49,523 nucleotides of DNA from Candidatus Paceibacterota bacterium (GCA_035452965.1 DAOTCE010000035.1:1-49523), one strand, 5' to 3'. Positions 8,754-17,882 are shown, counted from the first letter of the stretch. A program made the numbers and translations. The notes: a model not told the origin generated them from the sequence alone.

Positions 8754-10697
8754 ATGTTTGTATTCCCGAAACATTATGATGTCATAGTCGTCGGGGCTGG
8801 CCATGCCGGAGTTGAGGCTGCACTAGCCGCAGCTAGGATGGACTGCAAGACACTGCTGCTCACGATAAACGCGGATACGGTATGCCAACTATCCTGCAAC
8901 CCCGCGATCGGTGGCATCGCTAAAGGCCATCTGGTCCGAGAGATTGATGCGCTCGGCGGCGAGATGGCCAAGACGACCGACGTAACCGGATTACAGTTCC
9001 GAGTCCTTAACCGCAAGAAGGGACCGGCTGTCTGGGCACCGCGCGCGCAGTGTGACAAGAAGGCATATCAGTTCAGGATGAAATGGGTCTGCGAGCGGCA
9101 GCCGAACCTCGATCTAAGGCAAGCCAAATGTTCCAGGCTCCTCCATAAAGACGGCCAGGCTTACGGCGTCCAGACAAACTTGGATGTCCAGTATCACGGC
9201 ACCACCGTAATTCTCACCACGGGCACATTCTTGAATGGCCTGATGCACATCGGCCAGAATCAACAACATGGCGGACGTTCCGGAGAAGCGACTGCGGAGG
9301 ATTTGTCGAATTCTTTGCGAGATGCAGGGCTGGAGCTTGGCCGACTAAAGACGGGCACCCCACCGCGCCTGCTCCGTCGTTCAATTGATTTCTCCCAAAC
9401 TGAATTGCAGCCCGGAGACACTCCAGTACCCTTCTTCACTCACTGGAAGGATGATTTGTTCCACGTGGAACAAAGCGTGGAGATTGAACCCCGCACAGAG
9501 GAACCCCCAGAAGAGATTTCCGCGTTCCACGTGGAACATTCCAAGGAATACCCACCCAATTCCGTGCTGGAGCGCCTTGGCGGACAACTCCCATGTCACA
9601 TCACCCACACCACCAAAGCAACCGCCGACCTAATCCGGGCCAATTTGCACCGATCTCCACTTTACGCCGGGGCAATCCAAGGAATCGGCCCGCGTTATTG
9701 CCCGTCCATAGAAGACAAAATCGTCAGGTTCGCGCACAAGGAATTTCATCAGGTATTCCTGGAGCCCGAAGGCATTAGCACAGACGAGATTTACGTTAAC
9801 GGGCTTTCCACCTCCTTGCCATTCGATGTTCAGGTAGAGTTGGTCCGCACAATGGTCGGCTGTGCGGATGCAGAGATTTTGCGCCCTGGCTACGCCGTAG
9901 AATACGACTTCTGCTACCCAACCCAACTCTACCCGTCGCTTGAGACTAAGGCCTGTCACAACCTCTACCTGGCTGGCCAGATCAACGGCACATCAGGATA
10001 TGAAGAAGCAGCCGCTCAAGGATTGATGGCCGGGATAAACGCAACACGGCGCACCCGAAATCTCGATCCTATCGTGCTCAGGAGAAACCAAGCCTACATC
10101 GGGGTCCTGATTGATGACCTGGTGACGAAGGGCACCACCGAGCCTTACCGTATGTTCACCTCCCGTGCCGAGCACCGCCTTCTCCTGCGTCAGGATAACG
10201 CCGATGCCCGCCTTTGCGCTCTGGGCTATGAAGTTGGCCTGCTGCCAAAACGCCATTACCTCCAATTCAAAGCCAAACAGGAGGCCATCGAAACCGAAGT
10301 CGCACGCTTGCACAGCACGCACCGCAACTCACAGTCCCTTGCCCAGTTGCTGCGCCAGCCAGGAACCAGATACACTGATATCATTTATACTAATACATTG
10401 TTATCAGATAACGTAATGCAAGGTGTGGAGATCGCCATCAAGTATGAGGGCTACATTGCCCGCCAGGAGAACGAGGTCGCCAGGCTCAAGGGCCTCGAGG
10501 ACAAGCAAATCCCGCAAGGATTCGATTACACCCAGGTCCCCAGCCTGCGAAACGAGGCGCGGCATAAGTTGATGAAGATTCGTCCAGCCACGCTTGGCCA
10601 GGCTTCCCGCATCTCGGGGGTATCTCCCTCGGACATCGGGATTCTCATGGTCTGGCTGAAACGCGGCGCCGCCGGAAATCAGGCTGCGGCCGATTGA
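8754..10697 (+). CDS. mnmG: tRNA uridine 5-carboxymethylaminomethyl modification enzyme MnmG (GidA)
   Basis: This FAD-dependent enzyme works with MnmE to modify the wobble uridine U34 of certain tRNAs. The protein has 647 residues from ATG 8754. Motifs: dinucleotide fold VIVVGAGHAGVEAALAAARM, GGIAKGHLVREIDALGGEM, VLNRKKGPAVWAPRAQCDK, the RLKTGTPPRL block, IEDKIVRFA, YFINGTSGYEEAAAQG-like sequence (here QINGTSGYEEAAAQG), and RAEHRLLLRQDNAD near the C-terminus. Residues about 226-274 are unusual: roughly 37 residues longer than I recall for E. coli MnmG between PVPFF and PCHITHT, and this segment encodes FHVEQ (236-240) and FHVEH (258-262), whose codons form two parS sites. No strong Shine-Dalgarno sequence is seen. 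It is the first of four plus-strand genes. Confidence 0.97.
   Translation: MFVFPKHYDVIVVGAGHAGVEAALAAARMDCKTLLLTINADTVCQLSCNPAIGGIAKGHLVREIDALGGEMAKTTDVTGLQFRVLNRKKGPAVWAPRAQCDKKAYQFRMKWVCERQPNLDLRQAKCSRLLHKDGQAYGVQTNLDVQYHGTTVILTTGTFLNGLMHIGQNQQHGGRSGEATAEDLSNSLRDAGLELGRLKTGTPPRLLRRSIDFSQTELQPGDTPVPFFTHWKDDLFHVEQSVEIEPRTEEPPEEISAFHVEHSKEYPPNSVLERLGGQLPCHITHTTKATADLIRANLHRSPLYAGAIQGIGPRYCPSIEDKIVRFAHKEFHQVFLEPEGISTDEIYVNGLSTSLPFDVQVELVRTMVGCADAEILRPGYAVEYDFCYPTQLYPSLETKACHNLYLAGQINGTSGYEEAAAQGLMAGINATRRTRNLDPIVLRRNQAYIGVLIDDLVTKGTTEPYRMFTSRAEHRLLLRQDNADARLCALGYEVGLLPKRHYLQFKAKQEAIETEVARLHSTHRNSQSLAQLLRQPGTRYTDIIYTNTLLSDNVMQGVEIAIKYEGYIARQENEVARLKGLEDKQIPQGFDYTQVPSLRNEARHKLMKIRPATLGQASRISGVSPSDIGILMVWLKRGAAGNQAAAD
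9457..9472. other. parS site 1 (ParB-binding centromere site), perfect match
   Basis: TGTTCCACGTGGAACA is identical to the widely conserved chromosomal parS palindrome recognised by ParB/Spo0J. It lies inside mnmG and is read as L-FHVE-Q codons 235-240. In most bacteria such sites cluster close to oriC and nucleate the ParB-DNA complex for chromosome segregation. Confidence 0.93.
9523..9538. other. parS site 2 (ParB-binding centromere site), 15/16 match
   Basis: CGTTCCACGTGGAACA differs from the consensus only at the first base and keeps the 14-base palindromic core GTTCCACGTGGAAC. It is 66 bases (exactly 22 codons) from site 1, in the same reading frame of mnmG, encoding FHVEH at residues 258-262. 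Confidence 0.9.
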
Positions 10698-10795
10698 GTG
10701 CGCGGCCGCCGCCGCCCGGGCGTTTGTCCCGGAAGTTCCTGCGCGCCGGGCTTGACCCGATTCAAAGCCGGGGCCTACACTCTGCCCAATTTCAG

Positions 10796-11941
10796 ATGAG
10801 AGTGATCTGGACCATGCTGATCGCCGGGGCGGTCGCCGCCTCCACGCTGTCCCTTCGCGCGGAGTCCGCGATGGTGAACGGGATTACGGCCGTGGTGCAT
10901 GATTCCCCCATCACCTTTGGCGAAGTGATGAACCTCTCGCTGCCGGCAGAGCAATTAATCCGGCAACAACACTCCTTTCAGCCCGATACGGTTCAGCAGA
11001 AGGTGATCGCTGCCCGCACCGACAGCCGGGAAGAATTGCTGCAACGGCAGTTGGTCCTGCACGATTTCAGGACCATGTTCGGCAACCCCGATCAGATGGC
11101 CAAGATTGAACAGTTGATCCGCAAGAATGTTGATCAGGCGATCGAAGCGGAAATCCGCTCGCGCCACGGCGGCAGCCGCATATCTTTCATCCGCACACTG
11201 CAGGCGCAAGGCATCACGCTGGAGCGGTATCGGCAGCAACTTCGCGACCGCTTTATCATTAACGATCTGCGCCAGAAGAACGTCTCATCCGAAATCATCG
11301 TCTCCCCGCACCGGATCGAAACCTACTACCTGGCGCACCGTGAGGAGTTCAAGGTCGAAGACGAGGTCAAGCTGCGGATGATCGTGCTGGGGTGTCCCAG
11401 CGAGAGCGAGGCCCCACGAATCGAGAGACTGGCAGAAGACATCCTGCAGAAGCTCAAGCAAGGGGCCACCTTTGCCGAGATGGCCACGATTCATTCAGAG
11501 GGGTCGCAGCGCAACCAGGGCGGAGATTTGGGCTGGTGGGAGCCATCGCGGTTGACCAAACGCCTGGCCGACACCGCGGCTTCGCTGCAAGCGGGACAGT
11601 ACAGCGGAGTGCTGGGCCGGTCGGCCGGCGATAATCACTGGGTTTATCAATACGACAATGGCGTGCCCACGTTGGCCCGCCGCTACGAGGCGGATGTGGC
11701 ATTAAAAAAGCACGCCATGGTGGAGGAGCGCCGGCTGGAGGGCGCTTCGGCGCTCACCAACCTGCCGCCCCCAATCGAGTTCTACCTGATGTTCGTGGAA
11801 GATAAGCGCCCCGCCAGGTTCAAGACGCTGGCCGAGGTGCGCGAGCAGATTGAAAAGGACTTGCAGACGGCGGAGCAACGACGCCTCGAAAAGCAGTATG
11901 TTGACCGGCTCGAAAAGAAGACCTTCATCAAGCGCTTCTAA
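10796..11941 (+). CDS. SurA/PpiC-type periplasmic peptidyl-prolyl isomerase
   Basis: This is a secreted foldase of 381 residues from ATG 10796. That start gives a normal signal peptide (MRVIWTMLIAGAVAASTLSL, cleavage after RA/ES region); the frame is open back to 10694 but the extra residues are arginine/proline rich. A SurA-like N-terminal chaperone domain (NGITAVVHDSPITFGEVM, helices to about residue 190) is followed by a parvulin domain: KLRMIVLG, LKQGATFAEMATIHSEG, GGDLGWWEP, LQAGQYSGVLG. About 45 residues then intervene before the expected last strand FYLMFVEDKRPARFKTL, so the isomerase domain appears interrupted. It probably helps outer-membrane proteins fold. It follows mnmG by about 100 bases and precedes pdxA. 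Confidence 0.85.
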   Translation: MRVIWTMLIAGAVAASTLSLRAESAMVNGITAVVHDSPITFGEVMNLSLPAEQLIRQQHSFQPDTVQQKVIAARTDSREELLQRQLVLHDFRTMFGNPDQMAKIEQLIRKNVDQAIEAEIRSRHGGSRISFIRTLQAQGITLERYRQQLRDRFIINDLRQKNVSSEIIVSPHRIETYYLAHREEFKVEDEVKLRMIVLGCPSESEAPRIERLAEDILQKLKQGATFAEMATIHSEGSQRNQGGDLGWWEPSRLTKRLADTAASLQAGQYSGVLGRSAGDNHWVYQYDNGVPTLARRYEADVALKKHAMVEERRLEGASALTNLPPPIEFYLMFVEDKRPARFKTLAEVREQIEKDLQTAEQRRLEKQYVDRLEKKTFIKRF

Positions 11942-12007
11942 CCATTGGATCACCGGGGTTTGAGGGAATCGCCCGTCGGCCCCTTGGACCTTAACTCGCA
12001 ACTGGCA

Positions 12008-13012
12008 ATGCGGATTGGCATTTCTCTGGGTGACATCACAGGCATCGGCCCGGAAGTTACCCTCAAAGCCCTGGCGCTTGACGCACAGGAGGGCGACACA
12101 AGTTATCTGTTGATTGGTGACACCCGCCACACGCTCCGCCTCAATGAGCAGCTCGGGCTGAAGCTTCCGCTGCAACCTTGCGCCGCCCAGCGCCAGGCCG
12201 GCCGTTTTGCCCTCTGCCAACCCTTGCCGGACGTCCTGCCGGAAAATCCGGCTCCCGGCTCACCGGCAGCCGCGCGGGCAGCCGTCGCCTGGGTCCGCGA
12301 AGGCGCGGAGCGCTGTTTGCGCCGCGAGTTGGCGGCGCTGGTCACCGCGCCGGTAAACAAGGAAGCAATCGTGCGGTCCGGACAAACTTTCGTCGGGCAA
12401 ACTGAAATGCTCTCCCAGCTTGCCGGAACCCAACACACGGCCATGATGTTGCTCGGGCAGGACGATCGCGGCCGCTGGCTGCGCGTCGCCCTGGCGACGA
12501 CTCACCTGCCGATCAAACACGTCTCCGATCATCTGACGAAAGCCAAGATCGAAATGGTCATCGAACTGGCGGCGCAAGCCTGCCGCGATCTCGGCCTGCC
12601 GCGCGCCCGCATCGCCGTTTGCGGCCTGAACCCGCACGCGGGTGAAGGAGGCGAAATGGGAACGGAAGAGCAGACCACCATCACCCCGGCCGTCAACGCA
12701 GCCCGCAGCCGGCAGATGGATGTCACGGGGCCACTGGCCGCTGACGCGCTCTTCTACCACGCTTTCAAAGGCGAGTTCGACGCCGTGGTGGCGATGTACC
12801 ACGATCAAGGCCTGGCCCCGCTCAAGATGGTCGCCTTCGAGTCGGGCGTGAACTGGACTCTCGGCCTGCCCTTCATCCGCACATCCCCCGATCACGGCAC
12901 CGCCTACGATATCGCCGGCCAGGGCAAAGCGAACCCTTCCAGCATGCTGGCCGCTATCCGGTTGGCCAGGCAGTTGGCCAGCCGGAAGCGCCCCCGAGAG
13001 GAAGTCTCTTAA
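12008..13012 (+). CDS. pdxA: 4-hydroxythreonine-4-phosphate dehydrogenase PdxA
   Basis: NAD-dependent enzyme of pyridoxal 5'-phosphate biosynthesis that oxidises 4-phosphohydroxy-L-threonine. The 334-residue length fits the family when started at ATG 12008 (MRIGISLGDITGIGPEV); an upstream TTG at 11945 would add 21 unrelated residues. The three metal-binding histidines are seen in THLPIKHV, GLNPHAGEGGEMG and AMYHDQGLAPLK, with the family block TSPDHGTAYDIAGQG near the C-terminus. The usual GHTE motif is GQTE here (in FVGQTEMLSQLAG). The start lies 66 bases after the foldase stop; the two may be cotranscribed with mnmG. Confidence 0.95.
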   Translation: MRIGISLGDITGIGPEVTLKALALDAQEGDTSYLLIGDTRHTLRLNEQLGLKLPLQPCAAQRQAGRFALCQPLPDVLPENPAPGSPAAARAAVAWVREGAERCLRRELAALVTAPVNKEAIVRSGQTFVGQTEMLSQLAGTQHTAMMLLGQDDRGRWLRVALATTHLPIKHVSDHLTKAKIEMVIELAAQACRDLGLPRARIAVCGLNPHAGEGGEMGTEEQTTITPAVNAARSRQMDVTGPLAADALFYHAFKGEFDAVVAMYHDQGLAPLKMVAFESGVNWTLGLPFIRTSPDHGTAYDIAGQGKANPSSMLAAIRLARQLASRKRPREEVS

Positions 13013-13230
13013 TCCAGGCTTGGCGCCGCCTTCGCCTGCGGCTCGCCGGCAGGAGGCTTGCAGCATCGGCAAAGGAACGGAAGTCCGTGTCGTGAAGTTG
13101 GCCGGGGGAAAGGGTTCGATAGAAGTGATGCCGCGCGCATTTTTATCAATTAGGCCGGGGCGCCCGGGACGAGTTAACCTGCGGCTGAAATTGAGGCAGC
13201 GCAGAATTGTCATGACACTTTGATCTGACC

Positions 13231-16200
13231 ATGGACCAGCCGGAATATCGCGCGGGAGCCGCGGAACCGCCCCAGCCGCCATTGCGGGGGTTCTGGAGTT
13301 TGATCGTCACGCAGTTCCAGGGAGCGTTCAACGACAACGCAATTAAGATCGTGGTGACGTTCGTGGGGCTGAACATGGCGCTCGCGCCGGCGATGCACAA
13401 CGCCCTGGTGCCGCTGACGGCGGGGTTGTTCTCGCTGCCGTTCATATTGTTCTCGATGGCGGGAGGTTTCCTGGCGGATCGATTCAGCAAGCGGACGGTG
13501 ACGATCGGCTTGAAGTTGCTGGAAATTCTCATCATGGCATTTGCGTTGGGAGGCTTGTGGCTGGGAAGCCTGCCGATGGGGCTGGCGGCGATTTTCCTGA
13601 TGGGCGCCCAGAGCGCGTTCTTTGGCCCGTCGAAGTACGGCTTGCTGCCGGAGTTGCTGCCACAACGGCGGCTTTCGTGGGGCAACGGGATCCTGGAGCT
13701 GGGGACGTTCCTCGCGATCATCACCGGCATGGCCGCGGGAGGGCTGCTCTATAGCCAGTTCAAAGGGCAGCAGGTTTGGTCCGCTGCGGTGCTGATCGGT
13801 TTCTCGGTGCTCGGCCTGGCGTGCAGCTTTGGCATCACGCGGCTGCCGGCGGCAAATCCGCGCAAGGTGTTCCGGGCCAACTTCCTGGGCGACCTCTGCC
13901 AGCAAGTGAAGGCGATGCGCCGGGACAAGGTGCTGTGGCTGGCCTGCCTGGGGAACACCTACTTCTGGTTCATCGGGCAGTTGCTGCAGCAGGGGGTGAT
14001 AGATTACGGGGCCAACGTGCTGGAGTTGGGCGAGATGCGCACGACCTACCTGCTCACGGGGCTGGCCATCGGGATCGGGGTGGGGAGTTTTGCGGCGGGA
14101 TATCTGTCGGGCGGGAAGATCGAGTATGGACTGGTGCCGCTGGGGTCGGTGGGAATCACGGTGTTTGCGGCGGTGCTGTGGCACCCGGAGCTGAGCTTCG
14201 GGCAAATCCTGGCCACAGTGACAGCGCTGGGTTTCTTTGGTGGTTTCTTCATCGTGCCCATCGCGGCGATCCTCCAGCATCGACCGGCCAAAGGAGAGAA
14301 AGGAGCGATGTTGGCGGCGGCGAACCTGTTGTCGTCGGCGGGGCTGTTTGTGGCGGCGGGGGTGTATTGGGTGCTGGCGGTGGGGTTGCAGCTTGGGCCG
14401 CGCGGCGTGTTCGTCATGGGCGCGTTGATGACGCTGGCGGCAACGGTGTACTTGGTGTGGCTGCTGCCGGACGCGCTGCTGCGGTTTGTCCTGTGGCTGC
14501 TGACTCAGACAGTGTATCGCATCCAGGTCAATGGCCGCGAGAACATTCCCGGCAAAGGCGGTGCTCTGTTTGTCTGCAACCACCTTTCGCTGGTGGACGC
14601 GCTGCTGCTGCTGGCGTCCACCGACCGGCATGTGCGGTTCATCATGTTCAAGGGCATCTACGAGCAGCCGTGGGTAAAGCCGTTTGCGCGCATCCTGCGC
14701 GCCATCCCCATCTCCTCGGAGCTTCGCCCGCGCGAAATGCTCCAGTCTCTGCGCACGGCTAGCGAGGCGATCCAAGCCGGAGAGGTGGTCTGCATCTTCG
14801 CCGAAGGCCAAATCACGCGCATCGGCCACCTGCTGCCTTTCCGCCGCGGCTTCGAGCGCATTATGAAAGACGTCGAAGCGCCGATCATCCCGGTGGCGCT
14901 GGACGGCGTGTGGGGAAGCATCTTCAGTTTCGAGCGGGGGCGCTTCCTCTGGAAGCTGCCGCGGCGGATTCCGTATCGCGTGACGGTGTGCTTCGGCCAG
15001 GCCCTGCCGCATACCGCCACGCCATTCGAGGTGCGGGAGCGCGTGCAGGAACTCATGGCCGTGGCGTGGGAACGCCGCAAGGCACACCTCAAACCGCTGC
15101 ACCGCGCATTCGTCCGGACGGCCCGGCACCATCCCTTCCGAACTGCGATGGCGGATGCGGCCTCACCCAGGTTGAGCTTCGTCGCGGTGCTCGTGCGAAC
15201 CATCTTTCTGGCGCGGCGGCTCAGGAAAGTCTGGGCGGGACAGCAAATGGTGGGGCTGCTGTTGCCGCCGTCGGCGCCAGGCGCGCTGGCCAACTTCGCG
15301 GCGCTGCTCATGGGCAAGGTGCCGGTCAACCTCAACTACACCGTGTCCGAAGAAACGCTGGGCTCCTGCATTAAGCAGTGCGGCATCAAGACCGTGCTAA
15401 CGTCGCGGGCTTTCCTCGAGAAGGTGAAACTCAAGGTGCCCGGAGAAACGCTGCTGCTGGAGGAATTGGTGAGTCGGAGACCGGGGCAGAAGCTCGCCGC
15501 GCTGTTCATGGCCTGGTTGCTCCCGGTCGGCTGGCTGGAGCGTGCGTTGGGGCGGAAGAAGCGGGCGTCGCTGGACGATTTGGCGACGGTGATCTTCTCC
15601 AGTGGCAGCACCGGCGAACCGAAAGGCGTGATGCTCAGCCACTACAACATCGGCTCAAATATCGAGCAACTTGAACAGGTGTTTGGTTTGAACCGCACCG
15701 ACGGCTTCGTGGGTGTGCTGCCGTTTTTCCATTCGTTTGGCTTCACGGGCACGCTGTGGCTGCCGGCCGTGCTGGGGGTGCGGGTAGCCTACCACCCCAA
15801 CCCGCTCGACGCCAAAGCCATCGGCCCGCTGGTCAAGGACCACGCGCTGACGTTCCTGTTGGCGACGCCCACCTTCCTGCAGCTCTACCTGCGCAGTTGT
15901 GCGGCGGGCGACTTCGGCAGCTTGCGCGTGGTGATGACCGGCGCCGAGAAATTGCCCGAGCGGCTGGCGGCGGCATTCGAGGAACAATTCGGCATCCGCC
16001 CGCTCGAAGGCTACGGCTGCACCGAATGCGGTCCCGCGGTGGCGGTCAACACGCACGACTTCCGCTCCGCCGGCTTCCGGCAGGTCGGCGCCAAGCGGGG
16101 GAAGATCGGCCACCCGCTCCCCGGCGTGAGCGTGTGCATCGTCGAGCCGGAGACTTCCACGCGTCTGCCGGTCGGCCAGCCCGGATTGATGCTCGTGCAA

Positions 16201-16671
16201 GGCCCTAATGTCATGCAGGGTTATCTTGGCCTCCCGGCCAAAACCGCCGAGGTGCTGCGCGACGGCTGGTATGTCACCGGCGACATCGCGGCCATTGACG
16301 AAGATGGCTTCCTGCAAATCACCGACCGGCTCAGCCGTTTCAGCAAGATCGGCGGCGAGATGGTCCCGCACATCAAGATCGAAGAGAAGCTGCACGAGTT
16401 GGCCGGCGTGACCGAGCAAACGTTTATCGTCACCGGCGTGCCCGACGAGAAGAAAGGTGAGCGCCTCATCGTTCTGCACAAGCTCTCGCCGGAGCAGTTG
16501 CAACCCTGCCTGGAGAAACTGGCGCAGTGCGACCTGCCGAACCTCTGGAAGCCTCGCCCGGACCAGTTCTTCCACCTCGACGCCCTTCCCTACCTCGGCA
16601 CCGGGAAGGTTGATTTGCGCAAAGCGCGCGATTTCGCCGCCGCCCGGAGCACGGGGCCAAGCTCTGCCTGA
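13231..16671 (+). CDS. Fused MFS transporter / PlsC acyltransferase / acyl-ACP synthetase (LplT-Aas type)
   Basis: This is a three-domain protein of 1146 residues from ATG 13231. Residues about 15-420 are a 12-helix MFS module (VTQFQGAFNDNAIKIVV, GFLADRFSKR) like the lysophospholipid flippase LplT. Residues about 430-625 are a PlsC-type acyltransferase with the catalytic NHLSLVD (HX4D) and FAEGQITRIG. Residues about 640-1140 are an AMP-forming synthetase with the P-loop-like FSSGSTGEPKGVMLSH, GYGCTECGPAVAVN and GWYVTGDIAAIDEDGF. In E. coli LplT and Aas are separate proteins that import lysophosphatidylethanolamine across the inner membrane and reacylate it; the fusion would join these steps. 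Similar fusions occur elsewhere, so the architecture is rare rather than new. It converges on the YfcE-like gene. Confidence 0.93.
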   Translation: MDQPEYRAGAAEPPQPPLRGFWSLIVTQFQGAFNDNAIKIVVTFVGLNMALAPAMHNALVPLTAGLFSLPFILFSMAGGFLADRFSKRTVTIGLKLLEILIMAFALGGLWLGSLPMGLAAIFLMGAQSAFFGPSKYGLLPELLPQRRLSWGNGILELGTFLAIITGMAAGGLLYSQFKGQQVWSAAVLIGFSVLGLACSFGITRLPAANPRKVFRANFLGDLCQQVKAMRRDKVLWLACLGNTYFWFIGQLLQQGVIDYGANVLELGEMRTTYLLTGLAIGIGVGSFAAGYLSGGKIEYGLVPLGSVGITVFAAVLWHPELSFGQILATVTALGFFGGFFIVPIAAILQHRPAKGEKGAMLAAANLLSSAGLFVAAGVYWVLAVGLQLGPRGVFVMGALMTLAATVYLVWLLPDALLRFVLWLLTQTVYRIQVNGRENIPGKGGALFVCNHLSLVDALLLLASTDRHVRFIMFKGIYEQPWVKPFARILRAIPISSELRPREMLQSLRTASEAIQAGEVVCIFAEGQITRIGHLLPFRRGFERIMKDVEAPIIPVALDGVWGSIFSFERGRFLWKLPRRIPYRVTVCFGQALPHTATPFEVRERVQELMAVAWERRKAHLKPLHRAFVRTARHHPFRTAMADAASPRLSFVAVLVRTIFLARRLRKVWAGQQMVGLLLPPSAPGALANFAALLMGKVPVNLNYTVSEETLGSCIKQCGIKTVLTSRAFLEKVKLKVPGETLLLEELVSRRPGQKLAALFMAWLLPVGWLERALGRKKRASLDDLATVIFSSGSTGEPKGVMLSHYNIGSNIEQLEQVFGLNRTDGFVGVLPFFHSFGFTGTLWLPAVLGVRVAYHPNPLDAKAIGPLVKDHALTFLLATPTFLQLYLRSCAAGDFGSLRVVMTGAEKLPERLAAAFEEQFGIRPLEGYGCTECGPAVAVNTHDFRSAGFRQVGAKRGKIGHPLPGVSVCIVEPETSTRLPVGQPGLMLVQGPNVMQGYLGLPAKTAEVLRDGWYVTGDIAAIDEDGFLQITDRLSRFSKIGGEMVPHIKIEEKLHELAGVTEQTFIVTGVPDEKKGERLIVLHKLSPEQLQPCLEKLAQCDLPNLWKPRPDQFFHLDALPYLGTGKVDLRKARDFAAARSTGPSSA

Positions 16672-16712
16672 AGGTGGCAGGCACCCGCCGCCGGACGCTG
16701 CGCCGCGCTTTG

Positions 16713-17177
16713 CTACAGCGGCAAATAATGCGCGCGGACCGCCTTCCCGTCGCAGTGCAGGATGGCGACAGAACGATCGAGGCCAAACCGCAACTTGCCG
16801 GCGTAGCCCGGGTTGAAGAACAGCGTGCCGTGAAGGGTTTGGCAGAATTGCTTGTGCGTGTGGCCGAAGACCACCACGTCCGGGCGCTCCCGCGCGAGCC
16901 GGGCTTGCAGGGGATCGGCAGGCGCATGCGGGTTGACGATGTGCTGGATGAGGAACTTGCGGCCGGCAAGGGCGATGAGTTCGGTCAACCGGTAGTGGAA
17001 GCCCGGATCATCGGTATTGCCCGCGACGGCGGTCACCGGGGCGATCTGCTCCAATTCAAGCAGGATGGCCGGCAAACCGATGTCGCCTGCGTGGAGAATG
17101 TGGTCCACGCCCGCGAACAGGTGCGGGATGCGGCGGTCGAGGTAATTATGGGTGTCGGAAAGGACGCCGATCCTCAT
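16713..17177 (-). CDS. YfcE/MJ0936-type metallophosphoesterase
   Basis: A single-domain phosphodiesterase of 154 residues. ATG 17177 is chosen because the protein then begins MRIGVLSDTHNYLD, the first metal motif (DXH); an open extension to 17252 adds only non-conserved residues. Other metal ligands are in HAGDIG, AVAGNTDD (GNxD variant) and VVFGHTHKQF (GHTH), followed by FFNPGYAG. This family hydrolyses phosphodiesters with two divalent metal ions; physiological substrates are mostly unknown. It is located on the minus strand and converges on the acyltransferase fusion, with 41 bases between the stops. Confidence 0.92.
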   Translation of the reverse strand: MRIGVLSDTHNYLDRRIPHLFAGVDHILHAGDIGLPAILLELEQIAPVTAVAGNTDDPGFHYRLTELIALAGRKFLIQHIVNPHAPADPLQARLARERPDVVVFGHTHKQFCQTLHGTLFFNPGYAGKLRFGLDRSVAILHCDGKAVRAHYLPL

Positions 17178-17270
17178 GGCGCATAGCGCAAGCTGCGTGG
17201 ATGGGGGTGCGCATTTCGTTCGCCGGGCGTGCCCCGTTGAGTCGCACAACATGCCACACGCGCCATGCCC

Positions 17271-17882
17271 TCACGCCTTTCCCTCATCCGGGATTTCGTC
17301 GCTCGCGGGAGCTTGCGCGGGGGCTTCCTCCGGCTCCTTCTCTTCAGCCGATTCGGAAGCCTGAGTCAATTTAAGGGCGCCGGCAAACAGGCCGGTGAAC
17401 AGGCCCCCGCTCATCAGCGTGTTGCGGAAAAACTCAATCGTAGGTGGAAAGCCGGGCCTCCCCATGCTCAGCGACTGCAGCCAACCAGCGAGGTCTTTGG
17501 GGTACGCGGCGTCAAACAGCCACGAGGCGGTGTTGGTGAGCAGGTAAAAGAGAATCGCGCCGACGATACCGCCCGCCAGCAGGCTCAAGAACCGCGACCG
17601 GTGACTGAACCGCGTGCCGAGCAGGATGATGAGCGCAAAGGCGGCGTAGTTGACCAACTGCATCACGCTGACGGACTGGTAGTAGAAACTCAGGGCGATA
17701 TCGGTGACGACCAGCGTGCCCAGCGGGAACCACCACTTGACGTGGCGCGGAAAGAAGGCGCCGGCGCAAAAGGCCAGGCCGTAGAACGCGCTGAAGTTGG
17801 GCGGAAACAGCCCCGGCCAGCGCGACAACGCCGCGATCAGCAGGAAGACGTAAGGCAAACACTTGTGCCACTTTCCATTCAC
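17271..17882 (-). CDS. Integral membrane protein, DUF6580-like
   Basis: This protein has 203 residues and about five membrane helices (residues 10-165), beginning KWHKCLPYVFLLIAALSRW. The sequence PPNFSAFYGLAFCAGAFFP resembles the substrate-binding (S) subunits of ECF vitamin transporters and the DUF6580 family as I recall it. The last 40 residues are a soluble Glu/Pro/Ala-rich tail. A transport role is possible, but no ECF ATPase or T subunit lies nearby, so function remains unknown. It is on the same strand as the phosphoesterase, 94 bases upstream of it. Confidence 0.7.
   Translation of the reverse strand: MNGKWHKCLPYVFLLIAALSRWPGLFPPNFSAFYGLAFCAGAFFPRHVKWWFPLGTLVVTDIALSFYYQSVSVMQLVNYAAFALIILLGTRFSHRSRFLSLLAGGIVGAILFYLLTNTASWLFDAAYPKDLAGWLQSLSMGRPGFPPTIEFFRNTLMSGGLFTGLFAGALKLTQASESAEEKEPEEAPAQAPASDEIPDEGKA

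Noticed and set aside
13210..15132. Long open frame (640 codons) on the minus strand
   Set aside because: It lies antisense to the clearly coding acyltransferase fusion; its translation is dominated by Arg, Gln, His and Pro with no domain, as expected for the shadow of a GC-rich gene.
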